From Callaeas wilsoni (taxonomy: Eukaryota; Chordata; Aves; Passeriformes; Callaeidae), in contig VWPU01001216.1 in assembly GCA_013398955.1 (NCBI GenBank), forward strand, positions 186,001 to 250,000: DNA of 64,000 bases, given 5' to 3'. The translations under genes were made by a program, and so were the position numbers. The stretch's first letter is position 1. Every line of letters begins with the position of its first letter. Below the pieces are notes generated by a model. The model was not told the origin of the DNA. It saw only the letters and a list, made by a program, of their open reading frames with translations, and ran no database searches. Shown one piece after another: positions 27,470-40,820 of this stretch.

Positions 27470-28084
27470 TGTCTTGGGGTGATTTTATAAAGTACTGTAT
27501 CCCCTATCGCCTGCTTTATGCCCAGAAATGGGTCCTAAAGCTTTAAGGTGGGCCCGGGGGAAGCGGGACAAGTGGAGGGAATTCTTTCGGCACTTTATGT
27601 TCAGCTCTCATATACTCCCCCATTTTTCTTAGCTCTGCAGCCAAGAGAGGGACTACATTTTTTGCTTTTAGCTAACTTCTTTTTGTTAGCTGAGGCAAGA
27701 AGTTTTCTCCTGGGACTGTGGCTTCTTCTTCTGTAACTGTTTGGCTTAGCTCTGGTCCGAGAACCAGATCATCGGTGGGAGCCCCACGCCGTGAATCCCA
27801 GTGGGGAGACTGCAGGGATGCCACATGCTGGCTCCGGACCTCGGGAGAAGCTGAGGAGAACTCTAAAATCCACCAGCTTCTTCCACAGCGAGAAGGTTCA
27901 ATATTAAGTTATTCTTTTTTCCTTTGCCTGTGGACACTCTGCTTGTTAAATAAACAGGTTTTTTTCACTTTCTTCCAAGAAATTCCTTTCATATCGGTGG
28001 GGGAGAGAGTGCTGAAACCTGCCTCCTTTAGAGGAGACGTTCCTTTCAGGACATGTCCTCCTAAATTTGGCTCAAACTGAGACA
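27470..28084 (+). mobile_element. solo LTR, family A copy 1
   Basis: This 615-bp element starts TGTCTTGGGGTGATT and ends ACTGAGACA. An AATAAA polyadenylation signal lies at 27949-27954. The flanking 5-mers are AGTCT (27465-27469) and AATCT (28085-28089), which is a 5-bp target duplication with one transition. It shares its start, several internal blocks (AGAACTCTAAAATCCA, GCTTGTTAAATAAACAG) and its end pattern with the element at 56439-57089, so the two are one family. A 5-bp duplication suits an ERVL-like integrase. No internal viral genes are present, so it is a solo LTR formed by recombination between the two LTRs of a provirus. The 120-codon frame across it is a chance frame. Confidence 0.9.
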
Positions 28085-31000
28085 AATCTAATACTGAAGA
28101 CTAACTTTTTAGCACAGGCAGGATTTTGCAGAAGTATTTTAGCTACTGAGACTTTATTAGAAGTATCAAGAGTAAGAGGCTCTTCTCATTTGGTTTGAAG
28201 TCTTCTGTCATGGCCTAGTATTTCATTCAGGTGCAAATCCATTGTGTTCTGCCTAATTTCTGATTCCTTAGCACTCATAAAGACCATGGTGCAGAATCAC
28301 TCAATGTCCATGATTAACCCTTGAAATCTAAGTTGTATTTAAGCTGTATCACCTTATCATGCAGTGACATTTCAATGCCCTTTGCACAAGGCACTTGTTC
28401 ATTGAATTCTGTGGTGTCTACTGCTAATCAAAAAGACTGAGAGCACAGTGGGGAAGTAACTGAGCTTTCAGCTCTGATTTAGGGCAAGGGAGTGTTAGCA
28501 TCCTCGGCAGAGTTGGGCGTAGAGCACTAGCAAGACTGGGATACCTGGAGAAGAAATGGCAGTAAATCTGTCCACATGTACTCTCAAAGAATGCAGAGTA
28601 CAGTCAAGTCTATTCAAACTTCACTGGAGTGTTGAAAGTGGGCTTTATGAAAAAATCTATTTGGAATAACCTTGAAAACCTACAAAGCAAACAGTGTGTG
28701 TATTTATTGAAGATAAAAAGATACCTGAGCAGCCATTCTAACCTAACACTAATCATATATAAAACATGGTGAAAGTTTGAAAATTTGTGAGAAGTTTTGA
28801 TAATCTCAAATTGTCCTTCTAAATTCTGAAGAAGCTAAAAATTTCTGTCATTTCATTTGAAATGCATGTATAGAAAGTATTTTGATCTTGTTCTGTTTGC
28901 TAGTTCTTAAAAATAGACACCTCTCCTGGGATGAAAGTATAGACACTTACATACACAAAAACTAACGACTTCTTATGTGTATTCTGATGTTAATTAAGAC
29001 TTCAATATGCATCCAGTTATGAGGTTTTTTTCATAACAGGAACACTTACTGAGAACAGTGCTAGAACAAAGGGCTCCAGGTTCATGACTATGACGTGGGG
29101 TTTTCATATACTTTAAATATTCAAAATCTGTGATATTGAAATATTTGTATTTTCCAAATTATGTTATTAACCTAAAAATATTGTATCACTAAAATATTAA
29201 AGTGTGAAAGCATTAAGTGGCGCAAAGCTCTTTTTAACCTATTTGAGCTATTAAAGGTAGCTCCTGAGGCAATGACATAAATAAAGTTAGAGTAACAGCA
29301 GCATAGAATGGGAACAGTATGATTATTAGTTACACATGTATGTTAGTACATATTTGTGCTACGCTGTCTCAAATCCCTGTAGAATTGAGTTCTTCGTGTC
29401 TGCTGTGATTGAAATCCTAACGTAATACATCTATGAGAAACAACAGGAAGGTTTTATTCAATAGTTGTTTGCCACGTTTTACTTGTGCAGTTCATGTACA
29501 AACTTCTGTCAAAATCTTTAATGTTTACTCAAAAATATTCCTGTGTATTCAGCATTCTCTCCTGATTCGTGAACTAATGCAAAAAGTCAAAGTGTCTCTC
29601 AAACATTTCTTTAGTTCATAGGGGAGAAATATCTGTTCTATAAAGCAATACCATTACTTCACAAACCATCCTTCACAGGAAACTTTATCATAAGATGCTC
29701 AACACAGAGATTCATAAACTGAAGCAGATGAAGATGAATTTTACTCTGGTTTATAGAAAAACGTGAACTTATATCAATTTTACGGGATGGAGAAAACATA
29801 AATCTGCAGCAAAGAAAGCATAGTAAAAAGACCAAGTGTAGTAAATAGATAGGATTTATCTTTAAATGTTATTATGAAATAGGCAACAAGTCAGTAAAGT
29901 CAGAGGTGAGAGGATCTGATATTAGGAATGAGCAACTTCTGAGCATTCAGGAAAGGAGGCTGGGAGGGACACAGTCCAGAAAACTATGCTAGATGACAGA
30001 TTAAAGGTATAAAGATTGGATTTTTAAGGATGAATTCTGCAATGCTTTGGAACCATTTACTAGGTTTATGTATGAGACAGATGAAAGGAGAAAATTTTAA
30101 AAAATAAAATAAGAAAAAATTCTGATCTGAGTCAAAGGATAGGTATGTGTGCTGGCATTCAGTGGGGAAGCAGGTGGAAGGACTTCATCTCATTTAACAT
30201 GAGGTTTTGTAATTTGGATTTCCAAATGAAAATAAGTTGTACAAGGCAGTTTTCACAATCATGGCAGAGGAGTATAAGTCATCTGACATCAGCTTTAAGA
30301 TAAAGTAAAATTGTGACTTGTTTGTCATCACTGATTTTAAAGGGAACCTAAATGATGAAGGCAGATACAATGTCTATATTAGATATCTACTTTATCAGTG
30401 AAACACTCTATTCCTCTCCAGCCTTTTCTTTTTTACAGCTCATCTTTGTAACCTCAGGAGGAAAAACACAGGAAGCTAGGAGAATGGATGCTGAAATTTT
30501 CTTGTCATTTCAGCTCTTTGGTGAGGACTGCATCCAAACTGAATCATATGTTGGAGTGTCCAATATTGGTATCTTCAGGGAAAAAAAAAAAGGCAGGAAG
30601 AAAAGCAAACCATAATCTACTCCCAAATACATGGCTCAAATCCCATATGAAAAGAGAATCCTTGCTGAAACATCTGCAACACGACCATTTCCCATTTTCC
30701 TTTTAATTTCTTATGCAGAAATCACAGACAGGTGAAACACTAGGGCTTCTGTCAGCTGCTTTGTTTTGCTCTGATGTGTTAGAGCTAACATAGAGAAATC
30801 AGGAAACTTGATAAAGGTTGTCAGTCCCCTTCCACTGTACTAAACAGAAGGTCTGTCTGTATCTTTACCAAACATTTATAGATGAATAGAAATACATGTC
30901 CCATGACATGTACTGCTTACTGAAGACCTATACATATAGTATTGTTCATATGTAATTACACAGGAATGTTAAGACAGATTGGAATTTGAAATGGACTGTT

Positions 31001-32109
31001 AAAAAGTTTTGTAGTTACACTAGTTTTCATTACCTTTCCTTCTAAAAGAGATGTCTGAGCCTTTTGAGCAGAATACTTCCAGTCTCTTTCCATCTCCAAG
31101 TTTTCTGTTTTCAATACATCACATCTGCCTCCTGCTGTTCTTTCCTATCATTTCTTTCCTCACACATCAATTTAAGAGTATGTGACACCAGTGCCAGTGA
31201 AATATGTGGAGAATTAGGAGTGGCTGTGCTTGATAAACCCAGATGCTAAAAATATTACCCACTTATGCACCTACACTGCTACTTTTTCTTTTTATTAGCA
31301 TATGTGGCTTTACTGTCACTGTGATGCAGTATAACGTAGACAAAGGCTGGTCCTCCTCAGTTCAACCAAAGGTTTTTACAGTTAGTCTCTCTAGGGTGTT
31401 GTTACTGGAGTGGGTAGCTTGGGTTTCAGCAGAGATGCTGAGAAATGAGAGGGTGGAAATGGCTTTGCTTGCCAGACCTCTCCCCTCTCTCTTGCACTGT
31501 GAGCTGCACTGCACCATGCGGGGACAAGGACTGGAAAGGACTGTGGAGCCCCACGCCCTTCTGTCGCAGACAAGTATGTCACGTAAAGTAGTAATTGTGT
31601 GGGGATACAGTGCCTGACTGTGGTAGTGTCTGTCTTAAACTTGTTTAGTGAGATATTTAGTGTTTTTCAGGTGCTAAAGGGAATGATGGGTAAGAGGCTA
31701 GAAAGGTGATAAATTTATCTCTAGAGTAAGTAGGAACAAGAAAGTAAGAGGCTGGGCTGGGTGAACATTGTGAAAAGCAAAGCACGAGAGCAATTTAATG
31801 GAAAAGTCTGCCTTGACAAAGAGCAGGCAGGGTGAATGTACATGCAAACCTTAAATGCCCTGAACAGAATAATCTTTGATCACTGTGACAAACTGAAAGT
31901 TTGTAAGTATATTCAATTACTGACAGTTTATATCTGATTATTCACCACTTGCAGTGAACTGTGAAATAGCAACATATTTATGATTCATGTTTATGAAATC
32001 TATTATTTTATGACTTATTAAATACTTTGTCACGTGAAGCCATTATGATGGTTCAATATTTACCGGGAAGATTTTGGCAATGTAGAATCTGAGGACAGAA
32101 ATAAGAATT
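28085..32109. other. unique non-coding sequence
   Basis: AT-rich with no recognised repeat. The 124-codon plus-strand frame at 31243-31617 has no recognisable domain. Confidence 0.5.
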
Positions 32110-32850
32110 CATAGAGTCACAGAAAAGTCTTATCTCTGATTTGGAGATAAGAAAGGATGTTGTGAAGGACTGTGGCAAATGCCTTAAATAGGTTTAGGTA
32201 GGCATCTGCCTTCCCTTGTCAACCCTTGGAGTTGCTCCGTCATAGAAGGCTGCCAGATTGGTCAGGCAGGATCTGCTCTAATAAAACCTTCTTTTCTTCT
32301 ATGTGTCTTAAAATTGCTTCCATGAGGATCTTCTCCATGGTATTCCCAGGCACAGAGGTGAGTGTAGCTGGTCTGTAGTTCCCTGGATCTTCCTTTCATC
32401 CCTTTTTTAAAAACAGGAGTGATGTTTTCATTTTTCCACTGCTGGGGACTTCACTTGACCACCATGACTTTTCAAATACGAGGGAGAGTGGCCTGGCAAG
32501 AGCATCAGCCATCTCTCTCAGGGCCCTGGGATGTGTGTTGTCAGGTCCCACAGACTTGGGCCTTCTCAGATTCATCAAACGGTCACGAACTTGCTCTTCA
32601 CTTACAGCGGGAGGGACTTCATTACCTCAACCCCCTCCTAGAGGTTTAGGAACTTGAGAGAAGTGGGAAGCCTGACTGGCAGTGACAACTGAGGCAAAGA
32701 AGTCACTGAGTATCTCTGCTTTCTTCATATATTTTGTCACCAGTTCTCCCTTTTAATTTCTCAGGAAGGTAGAGTCTCCTTGGCCTTTCTTTTCTTACCT
32801 GTGTACTTAGAGAATTCTTTCTTGTTACTCTTCACAGAAGAATAGCCTTT
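32110..32850 (-). mobile_element. CR1 LINE fragment, ORF2 linker and reverse transcriptase start
   Basis: On the minus strand the order from high to low coordinate matches CR1 ORF2. A linker segment contains SDFFASVVTA and EEQVRDRLMNL. Next comes the reverse transcriptase start, with KSVGPDNTHPRALREM and ending FLKKG (frame 32396-32578). Then degenerate text corresponds to the NYRP-SLTS-PGK-ME motifs and the KAFDTV-HNIL block near 32150. The catalytic core downstream and the 3' UTR are missing, so this is an internal fragment cut at both ends. Frameshifts and stops make it non-functional. A CATAGAGTCACAGAA string at 32109-32123 resembles a CR1 3' terminus and may be its remnant after internal deletion. 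Confidence 0.92.
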
Positions 32851-33611
32851 CAAACACAGGAATAATTTGTTCCTCTCCATTATTTAACTCAGATGCATCA
32901 GGCCCCCTCATCTAAGATCATCAGTGTAGATAAAAAGAACATTTCTATTATTCTAGCATTTCACTTGGTTAAATTATCTTTATTTTAATTGTGGTGTTGT
33001 CATCGATATCACCACCTGATTTTAGCTGTATTTTGTCAAGTGGTGTTATTGATTTCTCATCCATCTTTTAAAATTGTCTAGTGAGATGCTAAATTTTTTC
33101 TGTGCCTCAAACTCTTACTTGTTCACAAATTAAACAAAAACCCAACATTTTGCAACTTCATGAATCAGCTACTTAGTTTTCAGAGGATTAAAGCAAGTAA
33201 ACTCTCTTAAGTATGAAGAAAATGTCTTAGTAACAGGATTGGTCTTTGTGTTTGACAAATGCTGACTAATGCAAGCCTGGTTTTTTTTTTTAGTTAATGA
33301 CCTTCCTTAGTCTAATAATCTTGGAGCTGTACAATTTGATTCTAATTAATCATTAATCTAGTGAGAATATGAAAACATTATGCAAAAAAAAGCAAAAACT
33401 GGGCTTCCAAATCATTCAGTGTTACTGTTGTTATTGCGCAAGCTTCTGCCCATGTTCTGTTTAGTTCACAAATGTTCGCTTGTTACCATCCTTGAATCAT
33501 CTGTTCACTCTTCCAGCGGTAAGACCAATGCAGTTATATTTTATCATTTGCTTCAGTCCTTCTCTTAAAAGTGGCAACACATGCATCTCCTTAGAATATG
33601 GATTTTCATTA

Positions 33612-33629
33612 AATATATATATATATATC
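33612..33629. repeat. (AT)n microsatellite
   Basis: Nine AT units. Confidence 0.9.
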
Positions 33630-36339
33630 TATTTAATTTATTTTTTCCTTTTTTCCTCCTGCTTTGAAAAGAGTTTTGAAATATAGCTCTTTCTCTGTAA
33701 CAGTATTTTTAAACCTGCCACTCTGAGTCTATCAGGAATAACTAGGTATAAGTATCTCTAATGAGTAAACAAGTGTTTAATGCAGGTTAAGGGCATAAAA
33801 CTGTAGAATGTGTTTAAATCCTAAAAAACTCCTCCAAATATGAAGCATGATACAACAAGCGGGTTTTTTTTCCATGTGAGGTACTTATTTCCAAATTGCT
33901 TGTAACTAATCTTGCTATGAATTTGTGTTTTTTAAAATGCTGGAATGTTGAAAGGTGAGTGAGTAAAAGAAAATATTTGAGTTGAAGGAGGTAGTAATGT
34001 TCATAGTGCCTCTTTTATTTACCATATGAACAGATTAATCTAAACTCAATTTTCTATTTGTGTGTCTGTTGTTTAAACCTACAGAGGAAAATATCAATAC
34101 TGTTCATTGGTATAACAAGCCTGTCAAAATAGAAAACAGAATAGTTCCTCCTTGTGGGTGATGTCACCCAAGTTTTTCATCATGTACATTACTGAGTCTC
34201 TCTTTACATTAACAGCAGTTGTCCGTAGCCATGTATATTGTGAACCATTCATCAATATTCCTTGTGTTTTGCAAATCCCATTCCTGGAAGTTGTACGAGA
34301 TTTTCTAAGTTTGATTCCTCCCTGTTCACTTTACATCTCTCCCCTCTGAAGTACTTCTGGTTGTTGCAAGATTTGAAGAAAGGCAACAGCCAGAAACAAT
34401 ACCATGATTTTTGTACCCCAACTTGTATTAATTCTCTATTATCTTTCCCATAGAGATGTATGATTGATTGCTAGAAGGCCCCATAGCCCATATAAACAAC
34501 ACAAAGAAGTCGATTTCTATGGCAACATATTGTAGCAATAGGGAAAAAAATGTAAATATACAGTTCAGCTTTAAAACTTTCACAAACATTTCCATTAAAA
34601 AAATATTCTAAATTTGTCAAAATATTGTAGAAAATAAATGAGCTGCAGAAACAGCAAAAAAGCCTGTGGACTGTGAAATAAGTATGCTGTGCTTGAGTTT
34701 ACCTTTCTTAAAAAAATGACACCATTGCTGTCATAGGTAAATACTTCCTAACTCCAAGAGAAATTTTCCTCACTTTCCGAAGGAGGAAAATGTAGGGACA
34801 GTAAGTAAAAAGTTTCCCATAGTTATCTCTAAGCTTTTAAGCTCAATTTGGTTATGGTCATGCCTTTTTCTCTCTTATTTTTCTATTCTTCTGGGTACCC
34901 TGGTTTCCAGGGCAAGAACACCCAGGTTTATGACATGGTAATAAGCCAAAGGATGCTTTTGGCCAAATCTCTGTTCTGTATGAGTTTAGAGATCAGGCGC
35001 TCAGAGAATATTATGTAGCGTGTGTGGTCACAGTTCACTTTACATGCAGCCAATGTCACTTTCCCTAATGTTTATTAATTAATCTTTAAAAAATCTTAAA
35101 ATTTATTCAGTTTTGAAAACTCTTCAGAGTCTGGATTTCAGACTATTATCCTGTCTCCTGGTATATAACCTTAAATGCAAGATATTAATAAATTATGCTA
35201 ACTCTCTCTTGGCTACTTAGCCGACAAATTTGTGTTACTTTTATTTATTTATTTTTAAACTAGTGTAATTCAGGCTAATATTTCAGATAATGTAAAATGC
35301 ATGAGGCTTTAGAGAGGTTAAGGTTTTAAGCAGCTTTCAAAGCCTTAGATCATTTTAATTCTGCCTCATTTAAAGACAAAGAAATCCTGGAATGAGTTTG
35401 AACTGATAACTAAAAGACTAAAGGTTAGACCATAAAAGAAAAATACTATGGAGACAAGTACCTGCTCTGGTTAATGTGCTCTGCCTGAGCCACACTTACC
35501 TTTTCTTTCAAGCATATATCTTACCTGCCTAATACAGCACTCAGACACTCCCTGTTTTTGCTGGAATACGCCCTTGTATTGCAAGTTTGATGAAGGATGA
35601 ACTCCTCTCTAAAGATCACCCGTGTATCACTCCTAAGCTTCAAAGTCTGAGTGAAGTGCTGGTCCTGCTAAAGGCAGTCGGACTTTTGCCATTGGCTCAA
35701 CTGCCTATTTTGAAAAATTCTGTACAGTTTGCACAAGTGGTCAAAGTTGTGCAGCAGAGAGGCTGATAAGGTCACAGCATAGCTGGGACATTTGTACTGT
35801 TGCCCTTGGTAGAACAAAGACTTAAAATTGTTTCTTTTGGAACTGAAAACAGTAGAAAGTATGTTTGCAAATATGTATTATCAACAAATATGTTTTTCAC
35901 CAAAGTAAAACATCAAGCCTAGAGGGTTAATGATTTAAAAATGAGAATGCAAAAATGGGAACTAGATTGAAAACTACTTTACAACCACAGTTAGCAGACT
36001 CTGACATTGCAAACAGTATAAAATTTGCAGATATTTCATTCTATTACTTTCTGCTTTGAAGAGGCTTCAAGAACAGTCTGGCTGGTTTGTTGGAGCTTTT
36101 TTTTCTTCTAGTGATACAGGAGTGCTGCACTAGACAAGGCTCTTATCACTGGACTGGCAATTCATCAAGACCCTGACTTAACAGTGTGGCATTCCACAAG
36201 TGTCTGTGCAGTTTATGGTGCATTATAGATTGCTCTTGCAATTGGCTGCTGTTTGCTTGTCATGACTGACTAGAGAAGTAATGAAATGAGGTAAAAAGAA
36301 GCAAAAAAATAAGGTAATATTTAAATTATGGAATCAGTG

Positions 36340-36640
36340 AGCCATTAATAAATTGTTAAAAGACTCTGCTTACAGCCTGGGATAACCTTTTCACAAATCT
36401 TACCTAAAACAGACTTTGCGGGCTCAAAATTAAATTAGATAATCACTCTTGTGATCACCCTTCTCTTATCTTTGTTCATTGTTTTACAATCACAATTGCA
36501 ATCTAACCAACAGGAGAAGATAAATTCCAAAGGACAAATAGTCTTGTAATTTCTGCTTGTGCAGTGCCCAGCACAGAAAGACATCAAATAAAAATCAAAC
36601 AATTGATGCTAATAAAGACTGATAAAACATTCCAGTATTC
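36340..36640. promoter_or_regulatory. candidate conserved non-coding element
   Basis: Repeat-free sequence with CATTAATAAATTG, TTAAATTAGATAATC and CATTGTTTTACAATCACAA-type sites and no coding frame. The texture is like conserved vertebrate enhancers. Cross-species alignment would be needed, so this is inference only. Confidence 0.2.
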
Positions 36641-37659
36641 CATCAGCAGCATCCTGCACTGGCATATATTTTCAAAGTTTTCTCTTTGTGTTCCCATTTC
36701 CAATTATAAAGCAGAAGATAAAAGGCATGATAGTGAAGTATAGTAAAACCTAGAAAATGGTTGGGAAAAAAAAATTACTGCTTGTTTCTAAAATGAAATG
36801 CGAACTCTTTAATAAAGAAATGCTTTTGTGGCGTACATTCCAAGGACTGTAGAGTTGCAGATAAAAACTGAATATTTCAGAGAGAGGCTGAAACAAAATC
36901 AAATGCAGCTGGATATAGTTTTGCAATATGTTTGTACACTATGCATTTACAGAATAGCTAACAACTCTCATTTGTTAAGGACTGCTTCACCAAGGTCACC
37001 TTTCTGTGCTGTTTGCATAGCAGTCAGATGTTATTGTTAGGGGAATATACTGTATTATGGTGCTTGATTCATAAATCTTTGCTTTTTGCCTCATTTATCA
37101 TTCCACTGGTGGAACAACAGTAAAACACTGTGAAATCCCAGCTAGAGTGTAGTCATTAGGTATTTTGTCAGGGTCTTAAGTGGAGGAAGGACTTCCTACC
37201 ATTCACTTTGAGGGCAGAGAGAAGAAGGGGCTTCACTAATGTATCCTAACTGATGCTAGGTGCTTTCCTGCTAACAAAGATGGCTCTGATTCATATAGGT
37301 GGGAAATACATGTGATATGACAGGTAATTTTAAGTATAGTTATATTTAAACAAAATTTAAAAGTTTATTTGAAATTAAAGATTATTTAAACAAAATCCTG
37401 TGAGTCAGATAAAATCTAAATCTTTTTCCTTGAGGAATCTTTTCATCCAGGATGCAGGGAATAATATCCAAGTTTTATTGCTTGCTTTTTAAATTAGATG
37501 TATGTTTTGGTATAACATAATTAAACAGAATTAAAAGATAATTAACATTACTGGATTAAATTTGTATATATTCATTAAATAACAATTTTCCGCAAAGTAT
37601 TTCATAAAGCTCTGAAGTCTGATCAAATTCTCTTACCAGCTCTTTTTAGTTTACTATTA

Positions 37660-38640
37660 TTAGGTTACTGTCAGGATTTGAGCCCAGTTCAGATGTGTAC
37701 CGATTTGAGAGTTGTCTTGCAATTATAAATACTAATATTGCTGTAGGGATCACATCTAGTGGCAATTCCCTGGTTCATTGCTCTGACTTTTCTAGACATA
37801 GTATTTCTTTGTACACCTGTACCAAGTCCCTAGTGAGTTTATAAACTTCACAGCTGCTCTTGTGCGCTGTTAACAAGTCTCTTATAGAGTTGTCTGTTGT
37901 GTGGAGAATTGTTACGTTTTGATCAGTTCATTCATCTCACCTCAGTGTTAAGGTCTAGTTGGTTATTTTGTTCTTAGCTGTATGCAGCCCTTATCTCAAA
38001 CGACAACATCATTCTTTGGTTTAGTTTTAATTTTTTTAAATTAATTTTCAGAGTCTATCCTTATTTTTATTCCAAAGAATAACCTTTAATGGGGGTACCT
38101 TTTCATAGGTGAGTTTTTCCTGCTCTGGGGTTAGGTTTCTCACTCATCATGTAAATGGGTGAGCTTGCACAGTCTGTTCTGGACCTTTCTAGAAATGGGT
38201 TGGGTGTTTTGAGGGTCTTTGGTGATCTCAATCCCTCACTTCTGGATTGACTCAATAGACTGTTCATGACCACTTTTTCACCCCATTCCTTCGCTTGTAC
38301 TGTTCTTTATGTTGCGCAGTCACGATGGACCGGAACAGGGAAATTGGCCCTACCTCTTTACAATCCCTCTTTCCTGCCATATCCTGTTCTAACTTGCCCA
38401 CTTGAGTGGCCATTGGTGTTTGAGGCATAGCAACACATTAACTCCTTACTGTCCAGGTTTTTACAGTGACTAGTAGCATTATTTTTAGTAAATATGATTC
38501 TCCATCATCATTGCTCAGTCTGTGTTTTGGGGGTAGATGATGTCCCAATCACAGCATGTGCCCTGTGTCCTGTGTGCCTGCCAGCTGCAGAAGAGATTTT
38601 TGTCCTTTTATTTAAACAATTTTGATCTTCCCTGGTGATT
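37660..38640. other. unclassified long segment, possible old retroelement
   Basis: About 1 kb whose composition differs from its flanks: less A, longer C- and G-containing phrases such as CACGATGGACCGGAACAGG at about 38323. It has no open frame of useful length and no termini I can define. It could be an internal piece of an old endogenous retrovirus or another repeat on either strand. I could not assign a family. Confidence 0.3.
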
Positions 38641-38929
38641 AGTTTTGAAAAAAATGCATGGCATTATGTCACTTTGGCATAGCCCAGGGTATCCCATGAG
38701 TCATGATTAGAGCAGAGAGCTCCAGGGCGTTGTGCTGAGTAAGCAGTAAAACTCTTCTGTGCAGTTTCATGACATGAACTTTGTTGCCACCCTATATATG
38801 TCTGCATCCAAAACTCTTCACTGTTACATTTGAGGTCTTGCAGAAGGAGAGATATCAAGAGAATTGGAAAAAAAGCAATCACACTGCTTAACTGTAAACA
38901 GAACAAAGAGAACAATCTGGCAATCGCTG

Positions 38930-39692
38930 ACAGTTAACATCAATCCTCAAAAAAATTCTAGAACAAAAAGTCAAATAAAGTAGAGGAGCAAAGCACTAGC
39001 TGTCATATATCTTTTATTTGATGCAGTACACTCCCTAGGATACTTTTATTAACAACCTAGATGATGGAATAGAGTATTTTTGTTGTATCTTGCAATGATC
39101 CAAAACTGGGAGAGAACTCATATACTGGAAGTGGGATCGGAATTCAAAATTATAATGATAAAGCAGCAGTGCATGTGAAAACATAAAGCGGGAATTATTT
39201 ACTGCAGTGATACAAAATGAGGACAGCTGCTTTGGTAGCAGTTTTTCAGAAAAAGCTGAGCATGAGCCCACTCTGCTGTAAAAAAAAAAGCAAACACAAA
39301 TCTAAAGTACAGCCAGAAAGATACGTCAAGTAGTCAGAAATGTGGCCTCTGGTAGACTAGCCATGTAGAAAACTGCTGTTTGGGGCATTGTACTTCAAGA
39401 ACTGTGTGGTGCAGTGGAGATAGTCTGGAATAAATGAACGAGATGAATTACAGTTCTGTAAAGTTTGACCTGTTTCATTATTGAAAAACACTTTCAAATG
39501 GCAAAGTCAATGAAGAACTGTCATAGTTCTCCTTGTAAGTGATGGAACCTCCCCCACTGGAGGTTTTTAAAAAGTGGTCAAACAGCTCTTGGAAACAGTG
39601 TAGATCTCATTTATCTTACCTGGGAGCTAAGTAGATAAACTAGATGACCTCCCATGGATCCTTCAAGCCCCATTTTTTTATTACCCCATGAT
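38930..39692 (+). mobile_element. ancient CR1-type LINE relic
   Basis: Plus strand. The text around 39041-39075 reads LLLTTxMME-like in one frame, and at DNA level it matches the CR1 segment before the catalytic site (ATTAACAACCTAGATGATGG, corresponding to INNLDDG). It is followed by CCAAAACTGGGAGAG, corresponding to the segment after the catalytic aspartates. Further on are blocks matching the CAYCVQFW-type region and GAGGTTTTTAAAAAGTGG, and then a 3' end with CTAGATGACCTCC, TCCTTCAAGCCCC and ATGATT. Heavy divergence puts it in the old CR1 layer. Its 5' limit is uncertain. The short minus-strand frames here (39035-39271) are chance frames. Confidence 0.75.
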
Positions 39693-40820
39693 TATTAAAG
39701 CAGAAGTTCAAAGTTTTGATCACAACTGAATTATACACCAATTAAGTGCTTAACATTTCTTAACTTCTTAATAATAGATCCCTCTGGGTGGACTAGACTG
39801 AAATGACAGTGAATGATCTGTGTTTATACATGTATATATGCATATGTTGAGAAATTTTGTTTCAGCTGGACAGTTTTGACAAGCTTAGTATAATTATCCA
39901 GATGGAGTTGTCAGTGTTGCTGATGTTGAGGTATCTGTGATATGCAGTGGTGGAAAAATTTGAATTCTTCCTTTAGCAAGTCACTCTTACAGATTCCTCT
40001 TATCAATGGCTATTGTTTATGCATTAAAGGAACATGCTCCCATCTGAATACTACTTTAAAGATAAGTTCTACCATTTTTCCCGTATTAACAAATTTTTGA
40101 GGAATAAAGAAAAAACTAATTTAAGAGCAGCAGAATCAGGATCTTGAAATAATTTAACTGACAGAATTTCACATCAACAGGCGTTGAATACATTCTTCAG
40201 TATACGAATGGTTTTGGACCCTTAAAAATAGGACATTATATTATTTTTCCCCTTACTATTGAACCCATGCCTTCCATGCAGCTCAGTCATGGTCTTTGAG
40301 TTTTCTTCCTCTAAACTAGAAACAAATATTTAAGCAGAATATAAGCATTTTCTGTTGGATGTTTTGTATTCAGTTTCAACTGCTTGGTGTCACCTTAACG
40401 ATAAAACTGGGATAGCGTAACAGGTGCTTATTGTCTTTTTCTTCCTCATTGTCTTTCAGATGTTATGTTTTGGCGTATGTTAGTGGCTGTCAAGGGGATA
40501 TTATTGATCTGCTGAGACATCTGCTCCACTAACATTAATTTGACTGTTCTTTCATGAAAGATGAGTGCCTTATGACTTCCCATTCCTAGCACAATATTAC
40601 TGACCAGGCTTTTGCAGCTGGAAATTAACATTATTTAAGATGTACCTCTAAATTATACGGGTTTTGTTTCCTTCTAATTGAATGCCATTCTTTTTGGTGG
40701 AATTATCATGTCATGAACTATCTAAGTAATAAAAGTCCAAGTATTTAAATAGTTACTTTCATATTCAAAATACATTTTAACTCATTATTTTCGATGTAGC
40801 AATAAAAAGGCAAAACTTTT
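39693..40820. other. unique non-coding sequence
   Basis: Nothing recognised. Confidence 0.5.

Larger units (their letters stand above)
32851..37659. other. unique non-coding sequence
   Basis: AT-rich with no gene recognised. It holds an AT microsatellite at 33612-33629 and a candidate conserved block at 36340-36640. Confidence 0.55.
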
